This document shows, piece after piece, positions 7,376-14,376 of a DNA stretch of 14,695 nt. The position numbers were made by a program, and so were the translations under genes. Location: NCBI GenBank assembly GCA_021798635.1, contig JAJZGH010000116.1, positions 1 to 14,695 on the forward strand, given 5' to 3'. Origin of the DNA: Planctomycetota bacterium. GTDB taxonomy: Bacteria; Planctomycetota; Phycisphaerae; WQYP01. A model generated the notes under the pieces. It was not told the origin of the DNA. It saw only the letters and a program-made list of their open reading frames with translations, and ran no database searches. How positions within the stretch are numbered: position 1 is the stretch's first letter; every line of letters begins with the position of its first letter.

Positions 7376-7404
7376 TTGTCGGCCTAAAAACTTTCATCTA
7401 TACT
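7376..7404 (+). promoter_or_regulatory. Candidate sigma-70 promoter of pfp
   Basis: TTGTCG at 7376-7381 and TATACT at 7399-7404 are separated by exactly 17 bases. The -10 matches five of six consensus positions and the -35 four of six. It lies 46 bases before the pfp start codon. Confidence 0.5.
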
Positions 7405-7449
7405 TCTGCGTCTTGATAATTGGATATTTGGTAAAGTTAAGGTGTAATC

Positions 7450-8685
7450 ATGGCCAATGGAAAAAGCAATGCGGTAATTGGACAATCCGGTGGACCTACT
7501 GCGGTAATTAATCAGTCTCTCGTGGGTGTTATTGAAGAACTGCATCAACATGCCCAAATTGACCGTATTCTGGGAGCCAAGCACGGGGTGCGCGGCATTA
7601 TCAACAATGATTTCGTCCCGCTAAACGGCCTGGCGGCGGATTTACTGGAGCGTGTGGCCCAGACGCCCTCCAGTGCTCTGGGTTCCACCCGCGATAAACC
7701 CGATGAAGCGTATTGTCTTAAACTGCTGGAATCCTTTAAGAAAAATGACGTCGGCTATTTTTTCTATATCGGCGGCAATGACTCCGCTGATACCGCGCGA
7801 ATCGTCAGCGAAATGGCGATCAAAGAAGGCTATCCGCTGCATGTTTATCATGTGCCGAAAACCATTGATAATGACTTACGCACGACCGATCATTGCCCGG
7901 GTTACGGTTCCGCCGCTCGTTTTGTGGCTCTGGCGGTCATGGGCGATGATTTGGATAACCGTTCATTGAAGGGTGTGAAAATCGACATCATCATGGGCCG
8001 CGACGCCGGATGGTTGACGGCCGCTTCTGCTCTGGCGCGGCAGGCAGACACGGATGGCCCGCATTTAATTTATGTGCCGGAAGTCAATTTTTCCGATGAG
8101 CAATTTCTGGGAGATATTGATCGCGTCTACACCCGGCTGGGCCGCTGTGTGATCGCCGCCAGCGAGGGCATCCGCTATAAGGTGGGCGATAAAAATTCTC
8201 TGGTGACTGAAAAGGCAGTGCAGGGGGGCGAAGTGGATGCCCATGGCAACAAGCAACTCTCCGGTACCGGAGCGCTGGGTGATTATCTTTCGGAAATGGT
8301 TAAATCCAAACTGGGAATTCCCTTGCAGCAGAAGACCGGCGGTAAGCTCCGCGTGCGGGCCGACACCTTCGGCTATCTGCAACGCAGCTTCCCCGGCATT
8401 GTCAGTTCCAGTGACGCCCATGAAGCCCGGTTGTGCGGACGCATGGCGGTGCAATACGCCATCAGCTCGCCGCAAGGACTTTCCAGTGGATCAGTAGCCA
8501 TTAAGCGGGTCACCGAAGAACCATATAAAGCGGATTTCTTCCCCACCGCTTTAACCAATGTCGCCCGGCAGACCAAGCCGCTGGATACCGGCTTTGTTGT
8601 CGATGGATGCGATATTAGTAACGCCTTTATTCGCTATGCCAAACCGCTGGTTGGGCCGTTGCCGATTGCCGGGAAGTTAATTTAA
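7450..8685 (+). CDS. pfp: Pyrophosphate-dependent 6-phosphofructokinase
   Basis: This 411-residue cytoplasmic enzyme interconverts fructose 6-phosphate and fructose 1,6-bisphosphate. The N-terminal phosphoryl-donor site AVIGQSGGPTAVINQS is at 9-23. GGNDS at 108-112 and PKTIDND at 136-142 include the catalytic Asp of TIDND. MGRDAGW at 182-188 and PEVNF are substrate-side motifs. In ATP enzymes the positions equivalent to E. coli Gly104 and Gly124 are Gly; here they are Asp111 and Lys137. By family knowledge that pair marks PPi use and makes the reaction reversible. The C-terminal half has RVRADTFGYLQRS and the HEARLCG helix. AAGG just before the ATG serves as ribosome site. It appears monocistronic, with its own promoter, and converges on yqgE with a four-base overlap of stop codons. 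Confidence 0.93.
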   Translation: MANGKSNAVIGQSGGPTAVINQSLVGVIEELHQHAQIDRILGAKHGVRGIINNDFVPLNGLAADLLERVAQTPSSALGSTRDKPDEAYCLKLLESFKKNDVGYFFYIGGNDSADTARIVSEMAIKEGYPLHVYHVPKTIDNDLRTTDHCPGYGSAARFVALAVMGDDLDNRSLKGVKIDIIMGRDAGWLTAASALARQADTDGPHLIYVPEVNFSDEQFLGDIDRVYTRLGRCVIAASEGIRYKVGDKNSLVTEKAVQGGEVDAHGNKQLSGTGALGDYLSEMVKSKLGIPLQQKTGGKLRVRADTFGYLQRSFPGIVSSSDAHEARLCGRMAVQYAISSPQGLSSGSVAIKRVTEEPYKADFFPTALTNVARQTKPLDTGFVVDGCDISNAFIRYAKPLVGPLPIAGKLI

Positions 8686-9236
8686 TTCATCGACGGATCC
8701 GAAGGAATTGTGCCGGGATTGATCTGTTGTTTTGAAGCCTGCAGTGAAACCAGGCGCGACAAATTAAGCCATTGGTCTTCCTGGGCATGAAATACGTGGT
8801 CGGTTGTGGCTTGCGCGACCAGCCACGAAGCGCTGCGGATTTCCTCTTCAAGCTGCCCCGCCGTCCATCCCGCATTGCCCACCAGATATTTTACCGCATT
8901 CATTTTGCGATTGACAAGATTTTGAAGGGTGTCACCGTTAATGGTCAGGTAAATGCCGGAAGATATGGCTGCATCGGCATCGTCGGGAAGCGTATGAAGC
9001 GCCATGACAGGGCCGGGGCATGGACCGCCCTGATACAGCGGATGATCACATTCGCAGGAAGTCTCACTGATCTGCTTCCATGCCTGCCGAACGGTAATTT
9101 TTAAGGGGCGGTTGATCACCACGCCCATCGCTCCGTCTTCATCATGCCGGCACAGCAACACCACCGAATGAAAAAAATGTGGGTCATGCAGCTTAGGCAT
9201 GGAAATCAGCAGGTAGCCTTGAAGAGATGTATCCAT
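8682..9236 (-). CDS. yqgE: YqgE/AlgH family protein (UPF0301)
   Basis: A 184-residue protein matching the YqgE/AlgH family: the N-terminal GYLLISMPKLHDPHF, GAMGVVINRP at 35-44, YQGGPCPGPV at 68-77, and NAGWTAGQLEEEI at 121-133 followed by W138. The family has a known fold but no settled biochemical function; Pseudomonas AlgH was linked to alginate regulation, which need not apply here. It has no signal peptide. GAAGG lies about nine bases upstream of the ATG at 9236-9234. The extreme C-terminus (QASKQQINPGTIPSDPSMN) is an unconserved tail. It reads 86 bases downstream of another minus-strand gene and may share its transcript. Its stop overlaps the stop of the convergent pfp gene. Confidence 0.92.
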   Translation of the reverse strand: MDTSLQGYLLISMPKLHDPHFFHSVVLLCRHDEDGAMGVVINRPLKITVRQAWKQISETSCECDHPLYQGGPCPGPVMALHTLPDDADAAISSGIYLTINGDTLQNLVNRKMNAVKYLVGNAGWTAGQLEEEIRSASWLVAQATTDHVFHAQEDQWLNLSRLVSLQASKQQINPGTIPSDPSMN

Positions 9237-9250
9237 CTGCTGACACCTTC

Positions 9251-9307
9251 AGCCGCGTGCGGTCAGCTTAACGGCCTTTGCAACCGGTGCTGACCTGTGA
9301 TGCGGCT
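9251..9307. repeat. Nested inverted repeat between the two minus-strand genes
   Basis: The outer arms are AGCCGC at 9251-9256 and GCGGCT at 9302-9307. The inner arms are GGTCAGC at 9261-9267 and GCTGACC at 9289-9295, with a 21-base loop and a 4/6-base internal bulge. The element lies just upstream of the yqgE ribosome site, in its 5' leader or the intercistronic RNA. It has no T-run, so it is unlikely to be a simple terminator. It could be an RNA processing or regulatory hairpin, or an operator. Confidence 0.5.
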
Positions 9308-9322
9308 TGTACCACCTCAGGC

Positions 9323-9970
9323 TTATCGCATCACCCATCTTTTTCCGGCAAACTGTGGTTGCGGAACAATTCGCACCGATTGTCCCGGTATCCAGAAATT
9401 CAGTTGCAGAGTCTTATGCAATACCACATTTTTGTGGGTCAGAGGATTTTTCTGTAATGCGGTGTCCCCGGAAAGGCCCGATACAAAAATCTTGAATCGC
9501 CGGGCCTTAAACGGAACATTGGTGAAGACGGCTACGCCGTCTTTTGCATTGTCATCCCCTTGCAGCAATTTGCCGGCGATAAGTCCGGGGCTGATAATAA
9601 ATTGATCACCGGTAACCGTGCGAATTTTATCCAGTATCCGCGGTGAAAGGCCGGTTACTGGGCGCAGTACGTTACCGGTGTCGGTGGCCAGCACAAAACT
9701 GGGGATAAAAAAAATGTCCCGATGCGTATTATTGGTAACCGTGTACCGCATAAACCAGAATTCGCGCAAATTGCGCCTGATGCCATGGCCCACCGCCACA
9801 TATATCCGATGCGGCTTATGCCACACAAAACTCAACTGCCATCCATGACGCAGCATGTTGACAGTGGGATAGGGTTTTTTCGCGCCGGCGCAGGCAACTC
9901 CCGCTGTGAAGAACACGGCGGCCAGCATCCAGGCCAAACTGAAACGCATCATTGAGTGTTTTTTCGCCAT
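9323..9970 (-). CDS. Secreted or periplasmic protein of unknown function
   Basis: A 215-residue protein. The N-terminus is a clear signal peptide: basic MAKKHSMMRF, hydrophobic SLAWMLAAVFFTAGVA, and probable cleavage after ACA at 26-28. No lipobox follows. The mature part looks all-beta: WQLSFVWHKPHRIYV, then FWFMRYTVTNNTHRDIFFIPSF at 71-92, then GKLLQGDDNAKDGVAVF at 133-149 and FKIFVSGLSGD at 159-169. The TVTNNT segment followed by a GLSG strand resembles conserved hypothetical proteins I recall from planctomycetes; no function is known to me. AGGAG at 9985-9981 lies ten bases before the ATG. It is the first gene of the short minus-strand unit with yqgE. Beta-sandwich structure is inferred from residue patterns only. 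Confidence 0.8.
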   Translation of the reverse strand: MAKKHSMMRFSLAWMLAAVFFTAGVACAGAKKPYPTVNMLRHGWQLSFVWHKPHRIYVAVGHGIRRNLREFWFMRYTVTNNTHRDIFFIPSFVLATDTGNVLRPVTGLSPRILDKIRTVTGDQFIISPGLIAGKLLQGDDNAKDGVAVFTNVPFKARRFKIFVSGLSGDTALQKNPLTHKNVVLHKTLQLNFWIPGQSVRIVPQPQFAGKRWVMR

Positions 9971-10211
9971 AAACGCCTGTCTCCTGATAGTGAGTCCGAG
10001 CCGTCAAATTATCACTGGCGTCCACCGCACCGGTTCCGGCGCGACCTCCGCCTCTCATACAGTAATCGTACCGGGCCGATTCGGCAAGGAAAATAACCCA
10101 GAGAAAATGACTGGGGAAATATTTAACCGCCGAAGCATACATTTCAACGATCCCCGCGGCAACGCCCCACGCATCTTTCGCCCCGGGGGAATTGGCACAG
10201 TGTACGCCATC

Positions 10212-10247
10212 GCGCGCAACACATTTACCTATTGCTGTGTTGCGCGC
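10212..10247. repeat. Perfect 12-bp inverted repeat with 12-nt loop
   Basis: GCGCGCAACACA at 10212-10223 is the exact reverse complement of TGTGTTGCGCGC at 10236-10247. There is no T-run on either side. A perfect, GC-rich stem of this length in 14.7 kb is unlikely by chance. It ends 20 bases before repeat copy B and may be part of the same element. Confidence 0.75.
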
Positions 10248-10350
10248 CCAACCCCGAAACGTCCCGTAGCTCAATGCGGCAGCGTTGAGTTGGCCGCGGG
10301 ATGCAATTCAATGGTACGCGGTATTCTCCCCGCCACACGATCGCCGTGAT
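10248..10350 (+). repeat. Dispersed repeat, copy B (24-nt hairpin core)
   Basis: The core at 10268-10291 matches copy A exactly over 24 bases and in the same orientation, and GCCGCGG follows at 10293-10299 after one mismatch. In this copy flanking bases GTCCCG (10261-10266) and CGGGAT (10297-10302) can also pair, putting the core hairpin on a longer stem. The downstream part aligns loosely with copy A to about 10350. The core hairpin ends 263 bases before the GH2 start codon. Confidence 0.65.
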
Positions 10351-10355
10351 TCATC

Positions 10356-10407
10356 AAAAAAAACAGGCGTGATTATCAGAAAAACAAGCCGCGGCTTGAC
10401 GCCTGTT
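10356..10407 (-). terminator. Tandem terminator-like hairpins facing the minus strand
   Basis: Read on the minus strand, a perfect 14-base palindrome CAAGCCGCGGCTTG (10398-10385) is followed by five T. A second, enclosing stem then pairs AACAGGCGT (10407-10399) with ACGCCTGTT (10370-10362) and runs into eight T (10363-10356). Both have the form of intrinsic terminators. No minus-strand gene lies to the right, so the transcript they would end is not identified. On the plus strand there is no T-run. Confidence 0.5.
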
Positions 10408-10506
10408 ACCGGCGCGTATAACGTGATAAAAAATCCGGCGGGTGCCATGCGCCATACGGGCGGGAAGAGACATTATTGATCGAGCCAACAACACACTCTG
10501 CGTAAC

Positions 10507-10540
10507 GTGTTTATTGTTGTGGCAGTTTTGGAATAAACAC
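10507..10540. promoter_or_regulatory. Inverted repeat just upstream of the GH2 start (possible operator)
   Basis: GTGTTTAT at 10507-10514 and ATAAACAC at 10533-10540 are perfect reverse complements, 18 bases apart. The right arm ends five bases before the ribosome site GAAAGGTG (10543-10550). It could be a regulator site or an mRNA leader hairpin. Confidence 0.35.
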
Positions 10541-10554
10541 TTGAAAGGTGCCTC

Positions 10555-13239
10555 ATGAAAATGGCCACGCACGCGAAAAATTATTTCATGGAAATTATCT
10601 GGGCATTTTCCCAGAGAATCGGCTTTGATTTTCCAATTTCATCAAGACCCGATCGCCCTAACTCTGGCCCGGGCCGCACTGCCTATTGCGCTTATTTATT
10701 TCCTGTTATTGCAGTTGCAGTGCTTACTACTTTATTGCCGCAGGCCGCCAAAGCTTCCGCACGGGAAAAAATATCGCTGAATGCCCACTGGCGATTTACG
10801 CTGGGTGATCCGCATGATGCGGTTATCAAAGGGAAGAATATTTTCAATTATCCCGAAGCTTCCCGGCTGGATAAGCTAAGTGCTGCCGATATTGTGCAAC
10901 ATGCCCAGTTTGAATCGCGCCGCAGCGATCCGGTGCGTTACGGCGACAGTAACTTCCATGGATGGATCAAATCCTCCTGGCCCATTACGCATCCCGCCCG
11001 CACGGGCTTGGGAGATCACGTTTCCTGGGTGCAGCCAAAGTTTAAGGATCAGGCCTGGAAAAAGGTCACGCTCCCCAAGGATTGGGTGGTAAGTCTGCCG
11101 TTCAGTAAACATGGCAACACGGGCCACGGCTCCAAGGATTTAAATTCCAAAACCGACATCGGCTGGTATCGCCGCAGCTTGTTTATCCCCGCTTCAGATA
11201 AGGGCAAAACCCTGCGCGTGGATTTTGACGGTGTGTTCCGGAATTCTCTGGTATGGCTTAATGGCCATTGCCTTGGACGGCATGTCAGTGGGTACACCAG
11301 CTTTTATTACAACATCAGCAAATGGGTTCGCTATGGTGCTCGTAACACGCTGGTGGTGCGGGTGGATGCCAGTCGGATGGAAGGCTGGTTTTACGAAGGG
11401 GCCGGAATATACCGTGATGTCTGGCTGGTGGTAACCGGGCCTGTGCATATCGCGCATTGGGGAACCTACGTTCACACGCAGGTCAGTGGCGATCACGCCG
11501 ATATCATCATTCAAACCAAAGTGCGTAACGATTCGCATCACCGCGTGGATTGTGCCCTAACGTCACAGGTTGTGAACAGCGAACATAAAAATATTGCCCG
11601 GTCGCTGATCACCGTGCACCTTGAGCCGAAACAGAGTCGCACAGTTTATCAGTTCATACCTGTGGCACACGCCCATCTCTGGTCCTTGCATGATCCTTAT
11701 TTGTATCATCTTCTGTCGCGGGTTGCCGTTGCCGGTAAAGCTATGGATGTTTATCGCACCAACTTTGGCATTCGGACATTGCGCTTCAGTCCGAATAAGG
11801 GATTTTTCCTCAATGGCAAGCATGTCGAAATCAAAGGCACCGCCAACCATCAGGATTTTGCCGGCGTGGGCATCGCCGTGCCCGACAGTCTGCAATATTA
11901 CCGCGTGGAATTGTTGAAAAAAATGGGATGCAATGCCTGGCGCACGGCCCACAATCCACCTTCGCCAGCCCTCTTGAATGCCTGCGATAAACTCGGCATG
12001 TTGGTGCTGGATGAAAATCGGCGATTTGGCTGCACGCCGGAGATTCTGGAAGAATTACGCAGCATGATTCGCCGCGATCGCAATCACCCCTCTATTTTTC
12101 TCTGGTCGCTGGGGAATGAGGAAATGGGCGTGCAGGGGACCTACTGGGGGGCGCGGATTCTGCATACCATGCAACGCCAAGTGCATAGTCTGGATCCCAG
12201 CCGTCTATGCACCATTGCCATGAACGGCCATTGGGGACAGGGCTTTTCGCATGTGATCAATGTACAGGGATGCAATTATCTCGATGGCCACTTAACGCCT
12301 TATCATCTGGGCCATCCCTATCAACCGATGATCGGCACGGAAACCGCCAGCACCATGACCACACGCGGAATGTATGTGGAAAGCCACAGGCACGTCGCGC
12401 TGCCGGCGTATGATACGCGTTGGCCTAAGTGGGGAGCTTCAGCGGAAGCGTGGTGGCAGGCCTATATGAAGCGGCCCTTTATGGCCGGCGGGTTTGACTG
12501 GACCGGTTTTGATTACCGCGGTGAACCAACACCCTTTGGCTGGCCGGCGATCAGCTCGCAATTTGGGGCCATGGACACCTGCGGCTTCCCCAAGGACAAC
12601 TATTATTTTTACAAAGCCTGGTGGACCCACAAACCTGTGCTGCATATTTTCCCGGATTGGAACGCTCCGGCTGCCCCGGGCCGGCCGGTGCAGGTCTGGT
12701 GCTTCAGCAATTGCCACAAAGTCCAACTGCTGCTTAATGGGAAAAGCCTGGGCATCAAGCCCATGCCGCAATATGGCCATATTCAATGGGAAGTGCCGTA
12801 TCATCCCGGAACCCTCATGGCCCGTGGGTATACCAATGGCAAGCTCATCATGACCACCGAGGTGCAAACCACCGGCAACCCTGCGGAAATAAAACTTACT
12901 CCATGGCACAAAAGCCTGATCGCCAACGGCATGGACGCCGACGCTATACGCGTGGCCATATGTGACAGTCAGGGGCGTGTGGTGCCCACCGCCGACAATC
13001 ATGTGCAGTTTCATATTTCATCCAACGCCCAGATTATTGGCGTAGGCAATGGCAATCCCGATTGTCACCAACCCGATGACGCCTCACAGCGCAGTGCCTT
13101 TAACGGCTACTGTCTGGTCATCATCCGAGCCGGCACACAGGCTGGCGTCATCCATCTTAGCGCCACATCCCCCGGCCTGAAAACTGCGCATGTCGATATA
13201 AACGTGAAAGTTGGCCACCCTGGGAAGGTGTCCCGCTAA
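10555..13239 (+). CDS. Secreted glycoside hydrolase family 2 beta-galactosidase-like enzyme
   Basis: An 894-residue GH2 enzyme. A hydrophobic segment at about 45-63 with cleavage probably after AKASA (65-69) exports it, after an unusually long polar N-region. Domains in order: GH2 sugar-binding jelly roll (72-295, GWYRRSLFIP, FDGVFRNSLVWLNG, EGAGIYRDVWL), immunoglobulin-like (300-405), TIM barrel (407-690, GFFLNGKHVEIKGTANHQD, RTAHNPPSPALL), a DUF4982-like domain (690-770) and a last Ig-like domain (778-886). The acid/base is probably Glu522 in WSLGNEEMG and the nucleophile Glu596 in MIGTETAST; both are present. Retaining hydrolysis of beta-linked sugars, probably galactosides from polysaccharide, is the family expectation; the exact substrate is open. 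An extra stretch of about 80 residues (83-165) interrupts the jelly roll. AGG six bases before the ATG supports this start; Met12 is the alternative. Confidence 0.93.
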   Translation: MKMATHAKNYFMEIIWAFSQRIGFDFPISSRPDRPNSGPGRTAYCAYLFPVIAVAVLTTLLPQAAKASAREKISLNAHWRFTLGDPHDAVIKGKNIFNYPEASRLDKLSAADIVQHAQFESRRSDPVRYGDSNFHGWIKSSWPITHPARTGLGDHVSWVQPKFKDQAWKKVTLPKDWVVSLPFSKHGNTGHGSKDLNSKTDIGWYRRSLFIPASDKGKTLRVDFDGVFRNSLVWLNGHCLGRHVSGYTSFYYNISKWVRYGARNTLVVRVDASRMEGWFYEGAGIYRDVWLVVTGPVHIAHWGTYVHTQVSGDHADIIIQTKVRNDSHHRVDCALTSQVVNSEHKNIARSLITVHLEPKQSRTVYQFIPVAHAHLWSLHDPYLYHLLSRVAVAGKAMDVYRTNFGIRTLRFSPNKGFFLNGKHVEIKGTANHQDFAGVGIAVPDSLQYYRVELLKKMGCNAWRTAHNPPSPALLNACDKLGMLVLDENRRFGCTPEILEELRSMIRRDRNHPSIFLWSLGNEEMGVQGTYWGARILHTMQRQVHSLDPSRLCTIAMNGHWGQGFSHVINVQGCNYLDGHLTPYHLGHPYQPMIGTETASTMTTRGMYVESHRHVALPAYDTRWPKWGASAEAWWQAYMKRPFMAGGFDWTGFDYRGEPTPFGWPAISSQFGAMDTCGFPKDNYYFYKAWWTHKPVLHIFPDWNAPAAPGRPVQVWCFSNCHKVQLLLNGKSLGIKPMPQYGHIQWEVPYHPGTLMARGYTNGKLIMTTEVQTTGNPAEIKLTPWHKSLIANGMDADAIRVAICDSQGRVVPTADNHVQFHISSNAQIIGVGNGNPDCHQPDDASQRSAFNGYCLVIIRAGTQAGVIHLSATSPGLKTAHVDINVKVGHPGKVSR

Positions 13240-13286
13240 CGGAAGCGATTGCGAGGGGTTAATACGGGTTGGGGGTGCCAGCGGCG

Positions 13287-13317
13287 TTGACTTTTTACCG
13301 GGCGTGGTTTCTACTAT
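13287..13317 (+). promoter_or_regulatory. Possible promoter ahead of the last gene
   Basis: TTGACT at 13287-13292 matches five of six -35 positions. Candidate -10 boxes are TCTACT (13310-13315, 17-base spacer) or TACTAT (13312-13317, 19-base spacer), each four of six. It lies between the GH2 stop and the next ATG, so the last gene may be transcribed on its own. Confidence 0.35.
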
Positions 13318-13350
13318 TTCCAGTTCCTGCGTGATTCCGGGGTGGAACCC

Positions 13351-14376
13351 ATGACATGCCGTAAATTTTACGTTTATCCTCTGCTCCTTTGTCTCATCAC
13401 AATTTTTGCTTCGCCCGGATTGCTAGCGGCCGCAGATCTTCAGGGATTGGTCCACGCGCTCGAAGGGCGATTGGCAAAGTTCGGTCAAGGAACCATTCAC
13501 TATAAGTATTATAAATTCACGTGCTCGGCCGATGTCTTTCGCAAGATCAAAGATTCGTTTAATCAAAAGTCTTCGGGATCGGCAATCCGAACGCGGAACG
13601 ATCGTCTTCGTGCGCTGGTGTATGGACCAACCATTGATCGCGTGATCGCCTACCGGGGCACCATGTATTATGAGGCACAAGGAAAGCAATGGCGGCTTGT
13701 TAAGAAGATTATCGAGGGGTATGGTCATAACATCGAGAAGCTGGAGAAACTGGCCGCGAAACTGCGCACACGTGCACCTGGTGAAAAAGTCAACGTGATG
13801 CTGCCACCTGCTGATGAAGACGTAAGTTGTAGCGGCAAAACTTTGCTGAGGTTGGAGAATAACAAGACATTGATTGAATCGGGGGTGGATCTTGGGATGA
13901 ATTATCCCACCCTACGGTCCCTGGATATATCTTTAGCGCCCTGGCATAAGGCGCTGGAGAGCCGCCCACTGGCCAACCAAACGATAAGCGTAAAGGCTCA
14001 AGGTGGCGTATGGTCTATCTCGTATTCGGACAGGCTTCGCGGAGGCCGGGTTTCAGATGAAGTATCCGAATTTGATGCGGCTAAGGGATTCGCTCCCATT
14101 GGAATATATGGAACGGATAATAAGAGGACAACGTCTGAGACGCTCTTTCACTGCCATAGGGCAAGCGGGAATAAATATATTGTAGATTCGGTTCTCACGT
14201 GCCGCTACCCTGCTACCAAGCAGGCGGAACTTAGCGGTGAAGTCTACTTAATAGATAGTTGGAGCAACAAAGTCACGAAAAAAGATTTGAAGGTGAAATT
14301 GCCGAAGAAATATATCCTGATGGATGAAAGATCTGGCGAAGCAAGTCCAACCCTTAGGATCGTTGACAATAAATGA
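13351..14376 (+). CDS. Secreted protein of unknown function
   Basis: A 341-residue protein starting with a signal peptide: basic MTCRK, hydrophobic FYVYPLLLCLITIFASPGLL, and probable cleavage after LLAAA near residue 28. No lipobox, so it is likely periplasmic or surface-released. The mature part is mixed, with alternating strand-like stretches (GTIHYKYYKFTCS, RVIAYRGTMYYEAQGKQWRLV, GGVWSISYSDR, GEVYLIDSW) and a helical Lys/Glu-rich stretch at 118-140. The pattern recalls LolA/LolB-like proteins of planctomycetes, but I see no diagnostic motif and do not assign one. GGTGG about seven bases before the ATG supports this start; a GTG at 13342 would add three residues. Base use looks more A/T-rich than in the GH2 gene by eye. 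It follows GH2 by 111 bases; a functional link is unproven. Confidence 0.75.
   Translation: MTCRKFYVYPLLLCLITIFASPGLLAAADLQGLVHALEGRLAKFGQGTIHYKYYKFTCSADVFRKIKDSFNQKSSGSAIRTRNDRLRALVYGPTIDRVIAYRGTMYYEAQGKQWRLVKKIIEGYGHNIEKLEKLAAKLRTRAPGEKVNVMLPPADEDVSCSGKTLLRLENNKTLIESGVDLGMNYPTLRSLDISLAPWHKALESRPLANQTISVKAQGGVWSISYSDRLRGGRVSDEVSEFDAAKGFAPIGIYGTDNKRTTSETLFHCHRASGNKYIVDSVLTCRYPATKQAELSGEVYLIDSWSNKVTKKDLKVKLPKKYILMDERSGEASPTLRIVDNK

Larger units (their letters stand above)
9971..10554. other. Gene-free divergent region rich in hairpins
   Basis: This 584-base stretch separates the minus-strand secreted protein from the GH2 gene. The short open frames across it lack ribosome sites and recognisable protein features, so I do not call them. 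It contains the perfect hairpin at 10212-10247, repeat copy B, minus-facing terminator-like hairpins and an inverted repeat next to the GH2 start, each listed separately. On the minus strand GATAAT (10013-10008) is a possible -10 for the secreted-protein gene, without a good -35. TTGACG at 10396-10401 and TATAAC at 10417-10422 are possible plus-strand promoter parts, but their 15-base spacing is short. Confidence 0.6.

Noticed and set aside
10255..10335. tRNA-like start (GTAGCTCAAT followed by GGCAG) in repeat copy B
   Set aside because: It looks like a tRNA D-arm, but there is no anticodon arm, no TTCGAAT-type T-loop and no seven-base acceptor stem; the same bases form the repeat's own hairpin.
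9906..10479. Plus-strand and minus-strand frames of 60-150 codons in the divergent region
   Set aside because: They run through hairpins and repeats, overlap each other or a real signal peptide, and lack ribosome sites and recognisable domains.
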